Source: Desulfocapsa sp. (GTDB lineage: Bacteria; Desulfobacterota; Desulfobulbia; Desulfobulbales; Desulfocapsaceae). Taken from it: 6,943 nucleotides of DNA. The notes beneath the pieces were generated by a model. It was given only the letters and a program-made list of their open reading frames with translations, was not told the DNA's origin and did not search any database. The position numbers were made by a program, and so were the translations under genes. Location of the stretch: positions 1 through 6,943 of the forward strand of contig DAOVZA010000109.1 in NCBI GenBank assembly GCA_030635405.1. The letters run 5' to 3'. This document shows positions 1-6,943 of this stretch, piece by piece (positions within the stretch are counted from its first letter, which is position 1; each line of letters begins with the position of its first letter).

Positions 1-1137
<1,137 letters not shown>

Positions 1138-1148
1138 GGTGAATTAAT

Positions 1149-1391
1149 ATGGCAAAAAAGATTATGAGTGATGGTTTTGATCTCAACTCCAGTCCTGTGC
1201 ACCGAGTGTTTAGACATTATCTACTCAGTAAATTTGTTCCCATGGGAGCGTATCAGGATAACGCTGGGTTGAAATGTTTACTTATTTTTTCTGTAACCCA
1301 TTATCTTGGAAAGCCTATTTTCTGGTTTGTGACTCGATTTGAGCCACAAATGGCGCGATTGTATAGGATAAAAGAAAAACGTTCGTTGTGA
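1149..1391 (+). CDS. Small protein of unknown function (80 aa)
   Basis: I do not recognise this protein. ATG at 1149 follows an SD-like AGGGTG (1136-1141) by 7 bases, overlapping the stop of the preceding gene, and the frame ends with TGA at 1389-1391. It is basic at both ends and has a moderately hydrophobic stretch at about residues 42-65, interrupted by His, Lys and Arg, so it is more likely membrane-associated or amphipathic than a true transmembrane helix. There is no signal peptide and no known motif. It lies tightly between the COG5610-type gene and the VTC-like gene on the same strand, so it is plausibly co-transcribed with them. It could be a genuine small accessory protein or the remnant of a longer gene; nothing in the sequence decides this. 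Confidence 0.55.
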   Translation: MAKKIMSDGFDLNSSPVHRVFRHYLLSKFVPMGAYQDNAGLKCLLIFSVTHYLGKPIFWFVTRFEPQMARLYRIKEKRSL

Positions 1392-1421
1392 TTAAATGAC
1401 TGGTTCTGGAATAGTATTACA

Positions 1422-2132
1422 ATGAAAGAAGTAACTAGCAGTGATAAACCAAAGGTTGAACATGAACTAAAGTATGTTTTTAATAATACTTTTGCTCCAA
1501 TTTTGGTTAACTGGCTTAAGTTGCGATGTCAGCCTGATTCCAAATTTCCATTCGGTGTGATTTCAAGTATATATTACGATACTAAAGATTGGAAATTTCT
1601 TGGTGAAAAGATTAACAGTGATTACCTGAAAACTAAATTCAGAGTTCGTTGGTATGAATCATTGGATGGTCGTGAACAGGGTGAAAACTCATTTGTTGAA
1701 ATTAAAAGTAAGATTGGTGCAACCAGAAAAAAAATACGCTTTAAAAGTGAATTTACAGGAAAACAACTTAGTGAGATTGATCTGGCAGATCCCAGATTGT
1801 TGGTACTTCAACATAGGGCTAAAGAGCAAGGTATAAAACTTCCTCCATCATTATATCCCGCCTTCCAAATAAGTTATAAACGTTTCAGGTTTGTTGAGCC
1901 GAAGACTCGGTGTCGTATCTGCATAGATTATGACATTTTTGCTCCAAGGGCAAACCTGCAAATGTTACCCTGTGTAAAGCCACTATTTTTAAGCAGCGGA
2001 GTGGTTGAAGTGAAAGGAAGCCTTACAGAATTACCTGACACTCTTCGTCAGTTGACTGCTTTAGGATGTAAGAAAGAAGCATTTTCAAAATACAGTTGGT
2101 GTTTTTCTAAATTATCGAGAATTAATTTCTAG
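1422..2132 (+). CDS. VTC-domain (polyphosphate polymerase-like, CYTH/tunnel fold) protein
   Basis: This 236-residue protein carries one complete VTC-type domain and little else. Motifs in order: E13-x-E15-x-K17 followed by Tyr, the CYTH/triphosphate-tunnel signature; SSIYYDT at 48-54; KFRVRWY at 72-78, giving the RxR pair (R74, R76) that lines the phosphate tunnel in yeast Vtc4; FVEIK at 91-95; YKRFR at 152-156; CRICIDYD at 164-171; VVEVKGS at 194-200, with the metal-binding-type Glu196; and FSKYSWC at 221-227. The yeast family member makes polyphosphate from ATP at a membrane. Here there is no SPX domain, signal peptide or membrane segment, so it should be cytosolic. ATG at 1422 was chosen because it lies just upstream of the ExExK motif; only a weak SD is visible. 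The DUF4956 gene starts 14 bases downstream. All main tunnel residues appear present, so catalysis is plausible, but the product (polyphosphate or another phosphate transfer) is inference. Confidence 0.85.
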   Translation: MKEVTSSDKPKVEHELKYVFNNTFAPILVNWLKLRCQPDSKFPFGVISSIYYDTKDWKFLGEKINSDYLKTKFRVRWYESLDGREQGENSFVEIKSKIGATRKKIRFKSEFTGKQLSEIDLADPRLLVLQHRAKEQGIKLPPSLYPAFQISYKRFRFVEPKTRCRICIDYDIFAPRANLQMLPCVKPLFLSSGVVEVKGSLTELPDTLRQLTALGCKKEAFSKYSWCFSKLSRINF

Positions 2133-2135
2133 AAC

Positions 2136-2140
2136 AGGAG
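2136..2140 (+). promoter_or_regulatory. Shine-Dalgarno AGGAG supporting a TTG start
   Basis: AGGAG at 2136-2140 lies 6 bases before TTG at 2147. This is the clearest ribosome-binding site in the window, and it decides the start of the DUF4956 gene in favour of TTG. The nearest in-frame ATG, 45 bases further on at 2192, has no comparable site. Confidence 0.7.
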
Positions 2141-2146
2141 TTTCAA

Positions 2147-2845
2147 TTGGAAGATCTACTGGTAACCTTGTCTGGTTTTGGCAGCAATAAAATGGAAGAT
2201 GTCGGTTTTTTGCCATTCCTTTTGTTGATGGTGATATCATTCTGTAGCTCAATGTTTATTTCATATCTCTATGTGACGTTTTATCAGTCCAGAGCCACAG
2301 GAAGCCAGGTTCATAGAGCTTTTCCACTTATCGGAATTTCCATTACAGCAATCTTTATAAGCATTCAGTTTTCACTTCCACTTTCTTTAGGATTGCTGGG
2401 TGCATTATCCATCGTTCGTTTTCGTACCCCCATTAAAGAACCTGAGGAAATTGGATTTATAATGCTGGTTGTTGCTTCATCCCTAAGTTGTGCAACCTTT
2501 AATCTTTCATTTTTGACAATCTTATTAGTTGTCAGTGTGGTTGCTTTAGTTGTGATGAAGTACTCGAAACGGATTTTAAAAGGAAACATGAATGATGGTA
2601 CCATAATTATCACAATGCCCTCTGAAGACTTCAAGAAAAATAGCAAAAAAATGTTGGAATTATTAACAGAAGGAGTACCAAAAGGTAGAATTGATTCAAT
2701 AACTGAAAATAGTGAAGAAGCTGTTATTTCATATAATTTTATCAAGATGGAATTAGATACTTTCTTGAATCTTCAGGAGAACCTGAGGGAATTCATACCA
2801 ACTGTCAAAGCAAATGCATTTTATAATCGACAGGGTGAAATTTAA
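2147..2845 (+). CDS. DUF4956 family integral membrane protein
   Basis: A 232-residue protein starting at TTG 2147 behind a well-spaced AGGAG. Hydrophobic segments at roughly 21-45, 59-77, 79-90 and 103-137 suggest about four membrane spans. The DUF4956 hallmark is at about 84-97, LGALSIVRFRTPIK, followed by EPEEIGF, with the RFRTPIK part predicted on a cytoplasmic loop. The C-terminal third (about 140-232) is soluble, charged and probably cytoplasmic. The family has no established function but is often encoded next to VTC-domain and CotH genes, as here: the VTC gene ends 14 bases upstream and the CotH gene begins 12 bases downstream. Inference: it may anchor the soluble VTC-like enzyme to the membrane or pass its product across, doing the job of the membrane domain that is fused to the catalytic domain in eukaryotic VTC proteins. 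Family assignment is confident; role is unknown. Confidence 0.85.
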   Translation: MEDLLVTLSGFGSNKMEDVGFLPFLLLMVISFCSSMFISYLYVTFYQSRATGSQVHRAFPLIGISITAIFISIQFSLPLSLGLLGALSIVRFRTPIKEPEEIGFIMLVVASSLSCATFNLSFLTILLVVSVVALVVMKYSKRILKGNMNDGTIIITMPSEDFKKNSKKMLELLTEGVPKGRIDSITENSEEAVISYNFIKMELDTFLNLQENLREFIPTVKANAFYNRQGEI

Positions 2846-2857
2846 AATCCTAATCTT

Positions 2858-4933
2858 ATGAAAAATAAGTGGATAATCATCTGTTGTTTATTCTTGTTTT
2901 CTATTACTGCGTATTCTCTTGAGAAAGGGTCATTTTTTGAAAAGCTAAAAAGTAGTATGAGGGGACAGGAAGTTTCCAGTGCTGTACTTGACTATGGTTC
3001 AATGGGAAGAGTCCTTAAACAAACAGGGCTGATACGAACTGTAGCTCAGGACGATTATTTTCAATATACAGAACAGGCTTTAATTCGGATTACATTAGAA
3101 TCAGATGTGGCGAGTCACCTGTTTCTCTATTGGGCATCAAAGAACCAAACGTATTCTAAAAGACGCTTGAAAACACTTCCCGTTGCAGTTGGCAAAAATG
3201 AATGCGCATTTGTAATTCCCGTTATAAACAAAGTTCAAAAAATACGAATAGATCCAATTGCAGAATTAGGTGAAGTAGTCATCACTAATATCACACTTGA
3301 ACAGTTGGGATTTAGTGATATATCATTGTCATACGGTAAAGGGCTTGAATTTGTGCTTCCTGTAGCCGGGGTAAGTGACGTGAAACTTACTTCAAAGGGG
3401 CTATCTTTTAAGTCAATCAACCATGATCCTCAATTTGAGTTGACTCTGGTAGATTTAAAAAAGATTGAGGATGTTGCTTTTCCTCGAAAACGTCAAAAAA
3501 CCACATATCAACATACTCCCAATAAGGGGCTCCAAGATTTTCCCAGTAGTAAAATTATAAAAGAGAATGCTTTTAAAAAAGGTTGGCCAATAGTATCCGT
3601 TGTTGTGGATAAGGATGATTTATATCATCCAGATAAAGGTATCATACCCAATAAAACTCAAAGGGGAAAATACTGGGAGCGACCTGCATATCTTTCTTAT
3701 TTTGATGAAAATGGCAAACTCACATTTGCCTCAATGGCCGGAATGAGGATTCATGGAGGAAAACGAGTACAGCTTTTTAGCAGTTTTAGATTCTATTTTA
3801 GAAAAAAATACGGCATTTCTACTTTCAATGGATTTACACCTGAAATAAAATTCAGCCCAAACAAATTACCTTTAAAACGACTAATTGTACATCATACTAA
3901 ATGGCCATATGGTGGTTGGGTGTTTAATAACCCACTAGCCTATGATATCTCCCGACGTATAGGTTGTGTAGTTCCCGAAACAAAACTTGCCCTGTTGTAT
4001 ATAAATGGTGAAGAACAGGGCATACACTTCATGGTCCCTCAAATTAATGATGAGCTTCTGGAGAATTATTTCGGTCACAAAGATTTCATGTCTTACAAGT
4101 TTAGAAGTGTGAATACCCGCAAATCGAAGGCTACGTATAATAAAAAATTATGGAAGCCTGCTACAAGTCATGACGACTTGACCATGGCAAAAGTTGGAAA
4201 ACAAATTGACCTTGATAACTTAGCAAGACATTTGTTTTCTTTTGCATTTTGTGGAACCACTGACTTTTATCAGGGTATAGGAGTTCTGGATCAGAGTAAG
4301 CCTGAAAATAAATTGTTTTGGATAAATTGGGATATGGATCACAGTTTTTATAATGTATATCCCAAAGTGGCAAATGGAAAAATCTGGCAGCAAAAAGGTT
4401 GGCGACTTGTGTATAAACAAGGCAACTTTCACATCGGTCGAACAAAACTTTTTAGTCGCTTAATAAATGAGGATCCTGTTTATCGTGATTTTGTCATTTC
4501 ACTAAGTATGGACTTGATGAATCACCGAATAAATCAGAAATATCTTCAGGAAAGATTGAGCTACTATGAAGGGATGTTGGAAAATTATGGGCAGGGTGAT
4601 TCGAACTATATTAAACTTTTGAGAAATTACATGAAGGAACGACCAACTTTTCTTCGAAAAGAAATGAGAGAACTCTTTAAACTTGGTCCCATTTTTTCAT
4701 GTACTGTAAAAGGACCCAAAGAAATTACGTACAGTATTGACGATTACCCTGAAGAATCAGATTATCAGGGGTATTATTTTGAAGGAAGGGAAATAGCAGT
4801 GAAAATTACCAGCTCGCATCAAAAGAATTTCTCACATTGGCTGGTTAATGGGAAAATAATCAAGAAACCCATCCTTTTGTATTCTGTCCTGTCTGAATCA
4901 ATTATTGAACCAGTATTTAAAAATTATGAATAA
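2858..4933 (+). CDS. Exported CotH-family kinase-like protein with an N-terminal extracytoplasmic domain
   Basis: A 691-residue protein. Residues 1-20 form a signal peptide (KNK, hydrophobic core, AYS before Leu21), so it acts outside the cytoplasm. Residues about 74-196 form a beta-rich domain that is repeated in the membrane protein encoded at 5873. The CotH region runs from about 243 to 600: PIVSVVVDKDDLY, then GIIPN, AGMRIHGG (294-301), the FRKKYG basic strand, YINGEEQGIHFM (381-392), TTDFYQG (467-473) and FWINWDMDHSF (487-497), whose acidic pair D492/D494 matches the WDxDxSF metal-binding/catalytic motif of CotH kinases. Residues about 612-690 form a small C-terminal domain with a HWLVNG turn. 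CotH of Bacillus phosphorylates spore-coat proteins; the substrate here is unknown. The usual Glu and Asp of the E-x-I-D segment read P394-Q-I-N397, so the active site may be altered. No good SD is visible, but the signal peptide supports ATG 2858. The next gene overlaps its end by 8 bases. Confidence 0.85.
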   Translation: MKNKWIIICCLFLFSITAYSLEKGSFFEKLKSSMRGQEVSSAVLDYGSMGRVLKQTGLIRTVAQDDYFQYTEQALIRITLESDVASHLFLYWASKNQTYSKRRLKTLPVAVGKNECAFVIPVINKVQKIRIDPIAELGEVVITNITLEQLGFSDISLSYGKGLEFVLPVAGVSDVKLTSKGLSFKSINHDPQFELTLVDLKKIEDVAFPRKRQKTTYQHTPNKGLQDFPSSKIIKENAFKKGWPIVSVVVDKDDLYHPDKGIIPNKTQRGKYWERPAYLSYFDENGKLTFASMAGMRIHGGKRVQLFSSFRFYFRKKYGISTFNGFTPEIKFSPNKLPLKRLIVHHTKWPYGGWVFNNPLAYDISRRIGCVVPETKLALLYINGEEQGIHFMVPQINDELLENYFGHKDFMSYKFRSVNTRKSKATYNKKLWKPATSHDDLTMAKVGKQIDLDNLARHLFSFAFCGTTDFYQGIGVLDQSKPENKLFWINWDMDHSFYNVYPKVANGKIWQQKGWRLVYKQGNFHIGRTKLFSRLINEDPVYRDFVISLSMDLMNHRINQKYLQERLSYYEGMLENYGQGDSNYIKLLRNYMKERPTFLRKEMRELFKLGPIFSCTVKGPKEITYSIDDYPEESDYQGYYFEGREIAVKITSSHQKNFSHWLVNGKIIKKPILLYSVLSESIIEPVFKNYE
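3077..3445 (+). other. Shared extracytoplasmic domain, copy 1 (in the CotH-like protein)
   Basis: Encodes CotH residues 74-196. Landmarks are YWA at 91-93, YS at 99-100, VQKIRIDP at 126-133 and GLSFKSINHDPQFEL at 181-195. It aligns without gaps to residues 33-155 of the membrane protein encoded at 5873. Alternating hydrophobic residues suggest a beta-sandwich, possibly carbohydrate-binding; that function is inference. Confidence 0.75.
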
Positions 4934-5816
4934 GAAAAAAATATCTCTCCCCCTGTTTTTTTCTTTGATATCTATAAGCAGCATCATTGCAGGAGAATTG
5001 CCTCAAAATCCACAACAGTCAAATGTATGGACGAATCCCAAAACAGGAATGGAGTTTGTGTGGGTTAAGGGAGGTTGCTTTCAAATGGGAAATCCAAATA
5101 AAAGTTTGTCCAAATTTTTACATGAAAAGCCTGTTCGTGAAGTTTGTCTTGATGGTTTCTGGATGGGAAAGTACGAAGTCACAAATGCTCAGTACAGACA
5201 GTATAAAGCTGATCATAATAGTGGGGTAATGCAGGATTATTCTCTTGATGATGACAGCCAACCAGTTGTTTTTGTGAGTTGGGATAATGCGAAAGGATTT
5301 ACTGACTGGTTAACAGGGCATCATAACGGTGAGTATTCTTTTAGGTTACCTACTGAAGCCGAATGGGAGTACAGTTGCAGAGCAGGATCAACCACAGTTA
5401 CATATTGGGGTGAGAATAGTGATGAAGCGTGTGAATATGCAAATGTCGCAGATGATTCCTTGAAGGCAAAAAGGTTAGATCTTCATAACTGTTCTGATGG
5501 TTTTATGGTCTCGGCTCCCGTGGGAAGTTTCTCGCCCAATGCGGCTGGGTTGTATGATATGCTTGGAAATGTCTGGGAATGGTGTGAAGATCGTTATGGA
5601 AAAAATGCATATAAAAGCAGGGTAATAAAGAATCCAGTTTATCAAAAAAACGAAGTAGGGATCAGTTACCGTGTAATTCGTGGTGGCAGCTGGCAGGGCG
5701 GTCCCTATTCCATACGTTGTGCAAAACGAAGCCCCTCACCTCCAGAAAATAGTTATGATGTTTTGGGGTTTAGAGTTGTAATGTTCCAATCAAAAAAAGA
5801 TGTATTACAGGAATAA
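4926..5816 (+). CDS. Exported SUMF1/formylglycine-generating-enzyme-fold protein, probably non-catalytic
   Basis: A 296-residue protein from ATG 4926. A TTG at 4905 would add seven residues ahead of MNKKK, but ATG 4926 gives a clean signal peptide (KKK, hydrophobic 6-21, cleavage near A22/G23), so it is preferred. The start overlaps the end of the CotH gene by 8 bases with no visible SD, which suggests translational coupling. The FGE-sulfatase domain spans about 42-287: MEFVWVKGGCFQMG (42-55), KYEVTNAQY (82-90), VVFVSWDNA (114-122), FRLPTEAEWEYSCRAG (139-154), GLYDMLGNVWEWCED (208-222), IRGGSWQGG (251-259) and LGFRVV (280-285). True formylglycine-generating enzymes have two copper-binding cysteines just after the GGS motif. 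Here that stretch is WQGGPYSIRCAKR, shorter and without the pair, and no sulfatase lies in the window. It is therefore more likely a structural or ligand-binding protein of this fold, or a different enzyme, acting in the periplasm or at the surface. Confidence 0.85.
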   Translation: MNKKKISLPLFFSLISISSIIAGELPQNPQQSNVWTNPKTGMEFVWVKGGCFQMGNPNKSLSKFLHEKPVREVCLDGFWMGKYEVTNAQYRQYKADHNSGVMQDYSLDDDSQPVVFVSWDNAKGFTDWLTGHHNGEYSFRLPTEAEWEYSCRAGSTTVTYWGENSDEACEYANVADDSLKAKRLDLHNCSDGFMVSAPVGSFSPNAAGLYDMLGNVWEWCEDRYGKNAYKSRVIKNPVYQKNEVGISYRVIRGGSWQGGPYSIRCAKRSPSPPENSYDVLGFRVVMFQSKKDVLQE

Positions 5817-5872
5817 CAAGATTTAGTGCAAAATATATCAGTGGAGTACCTTTTTCTGGGAATTAGTGGTGA

Positions 5873-6943
5873 ATGATGAAGAGTCTGAGGGTTTTTATAA
5901 AATGGAAGTTTCCTTTGTTTATAGGCCTTATACTTTCGGTGTCTTATTTATACTTTTTTGAAAACTGTGCTTATGTCGATCTAAACATAAATGTTTCGCA
6001 AAAGACCTGGTTTAAAATGTATTGGGCTGGTGAGGGTGAAGAGTACAGTGAAAAAAGGATGTGCAGGATTCGTGTCAAACCTGCTAAGCAACACTATACA
6101 GCTTTTTTAACAGACCTGCGAAAGGTAGAAAAGCTGCGTATTGACCCTCAACAATATGTCGGTACTTCACTTATTCAGAAACTGGTTATAACACAAAATG
6201 GTTTGTCTCCTATTCTCTTTGTAAATAAGGATGATTTTTCCAGACTTAATCCAATATTTGATATTGGTTCCAGTGAGATCGATTCCAATGGTTTATCAAC
6301 CAAATCAACGGGAAGGGATCCACGTTTTGAGTTGTTATTAAGCGTCGAAAGAGGCTTGTTCTGGTCCTGGCAGGTGGCATTTCGAATCGCCCTTATATTT
6401 GCAGTTGTGTTTTTGTTCTTTTCTCTGACTGAGACCTATAGGACGGAAGAAAAGTTCATACCAATCCTTTTTGCCTCAATATTTGTTCTTGTTATTGTGA
6501 TGGCTGCAACGAGTGCCGAAAATGTACATCCCGACGAATACGTTCACCTTGATGCTGCTCAGTTTTACAAAACCAAGTGGTTGCCACCAACAATTGACGA
6601 TCCTGATATTCGTCATACCTATAGTGTTTATGGTGTGTCACGCTTGAACAGCTATGAAATATCTTATTTCTTCACTGGTAAACTAGCACAGGTGATATCG
6701 TCATTTAAGTTATCAGAACACTTAAATCTTCGTATGTTCAATGTGTTCCTTTTTGGGGTTCTATTGCTGTATGTTCTTAAATACCAGGATGCCAGGCTTA
6801 TGGCTGTCCCGTTGTTGATTTCTCCACAACTCTGGTACATCTTTAGTTATTGCAACTCAGATGCATTTGCACTTTTTGTCTCTTTCATCGTTGCATGTCA
6901 GGCCGTAATGCCTAATTCCCTACTCAATAGATATCTTCTCGGG
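5873..6943 (+). CDS. Multi-pass membrane protein, probable GT-C-type glycosyltransferase (DUF2142/PMT-like), 3' truncated
   Basis: The frame is open from ATG 5873 to the window end, giving 357 residues. A second ATG follows at 5876 and may be the real start, because GGTGA (5868-5872) sits 3 bases before it; a TGA at 5870-5872 rules out an earlier start. Order of parts: a membrane helix at about 13-29; an extracytoplasmic domain at 33-155 shared with the CotH-like protein; helices at about 166-184 and 195-213; a loop with HPDEYVH (219-225) and KWLPP (235-239); then helices at about 284-302, 308-325 and 330-345, with PQLWYIFSYCNSDAF at 318-332. An acidic motif in the first loop after a helix, then many helices, is typical of GT-C glycosyltransferases, where it binds metal or the lipid-linked sugar donor. 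It lies 56 bases after the SUMF1-type gene. Membrane location is sure; the glycosyltransferase call is moderate because the C-terminal half is missing. Confidence 0.7.
   Translation, partial: MMKSLRVFIKWKFPLFIGLILSVSYLYFFENCAYVDLNINVSQKTWFKMYWAGEGEEYSEKRMCRIRVKPAKQHYTAFLTDLRKVEKLRIDPQQYVGTSLIQKLVITQNGLSPILFVNKDDFSRLNPIFDIGSSEIDSNGLSTKSTGRDPRFELLLSVERGLFWSWQVAFRIALIFAVVFLFFSLTETYRTEEKFIPILFASIFVLVIVMAATSAENVHPDEYVHLDAAQFYKTKWLPPTIDDPDIRHTYSVYGVSRLNSYEISYFFTGKLAQVISSFKLSEHLNLRMFNVFLFGVLLLYVLKYQDARLMAVPLLISPQLWYIFSYCNSDAFALFVSFIVACQAVMPNSLLNRYLLG
5969..6337 (+). other. Shared extracytoplasmic domain, copy 2 (in the GT-C-like membrane protein)
   Basis: Encodes residues 33-155 of the membrane protein. 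Landmarks are YWA at 50-52, YS at 58-59, VEKLRIDP at 85-92 and GLSTKSTGRDPRFEL at 140-154. Each lies exactly 41 residues before its counterpart in the CotH-like protein, so the two copies are collinear. The DNA has diverged at many codon positions, so this is an old duplication or a shared family domain, not a recent copy. Confidence 0.75.

Noticed and set aside
1386..1417. Possible promoter TTGTGA ... TAGTAT before the VTC-like gene
   Set aside because: The spacer is 20 bases, longer than usual, and the boxes are poor matches; such hits are expected by chance in AT-rich DNA.
2365..4445. Minus-strand open frames at 2365-2745, 3235-3420, 4161-4445 and 4220-4432
   Set aside because: All are antisense to well-supported DUF4956 or CotH coding sequence and have no family motifs.
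4987..5229. Open frame of 80 codons inside the SUMF1-type gene
   Set aside because: It is a different frame of a gene whose conserved motifs are continuous across this stretch.
4926..5816. A true sulfatase-activating formylglycine-generating enzyme
   Set aside because: The catalytic cysteine pair is not at the expected place and no sulfatase gene is visible nearby.
5817..5872. Terminator or regulatory hairpin in the 56-base gap before the last gene
   Set aside because: I found no convincing inverted repeat followed by a T-run; the gap looks like plain operon spacing.

Overview
The window looks like an accessory cell-surface or glycan locus from a moderately AT-rich bacterium (roughly 40% GC by eye). 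It is probably Gram-negative, perhaps a desulfobacterial or gammaproteobacterial lineage, but nothing here fixes the taxon. All seven recognisable genes lie on the + strand, with short gaps or overlaps (an 8-base overlap up to a 56-base gap), so they could form one transcript. Both ends are cut: the first gene lacks its 5' part and the last lacks its 3' part. I saw no RNA gene, CRISPR array, insertion sequence or convincing terminator.

Left part (1-1391): the C-terminal portion of a large COG5610-type protein (HAD-like, typical of capsule/O-antigen/rhamnan loci), then an 80-residue protein that I do not recognise. Middle (1422-4933): a three-gene module of a VTC/CYTH-fold polyphosphate-polymerase-like protein, a DUF4956 membrane protein and an exported CotH-family kinase-like protein. 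Right part (4926-6943): an exported formylglycine-generating-enzyme-fold (SUMF1-type) protein that lacks the expected catalytic cysteine pair, and the N-terminal 357 residues of a multi-pass membrane protein that resembles GT-C glycosyltransferases (DUF2142/PMT-like).

The most notable observation is that the CotH protein (residues 74-196) and the membrane protein (residues 33-155) carry the same extracytoplasmic domain. It aligns by hand without a single gap, at about 34 identities in 123 positions, and shares RIDP and GLSxKSxxxDPxFEL motifs. One gene is a putative secreted kinase and the other a putative glycosyltransferase, so they may act on, or dock to, the same surface polymer.

A working model, which is inference only: the cytoplasmic VTC-like enzyme and the DUF4956 membrane protein make or handle a phosphate-rich molecule at the inner face of the membrane. 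Outside the membrane, the CotH-like protein, the SUMF1-fold protein and the GT-C protein assemble or phosphorylate a surface glycan or protein. The VTC + DUF4956 + CotH association is, to my knowledge, a recurring but functionally uncharacterised gene neighbourhood.
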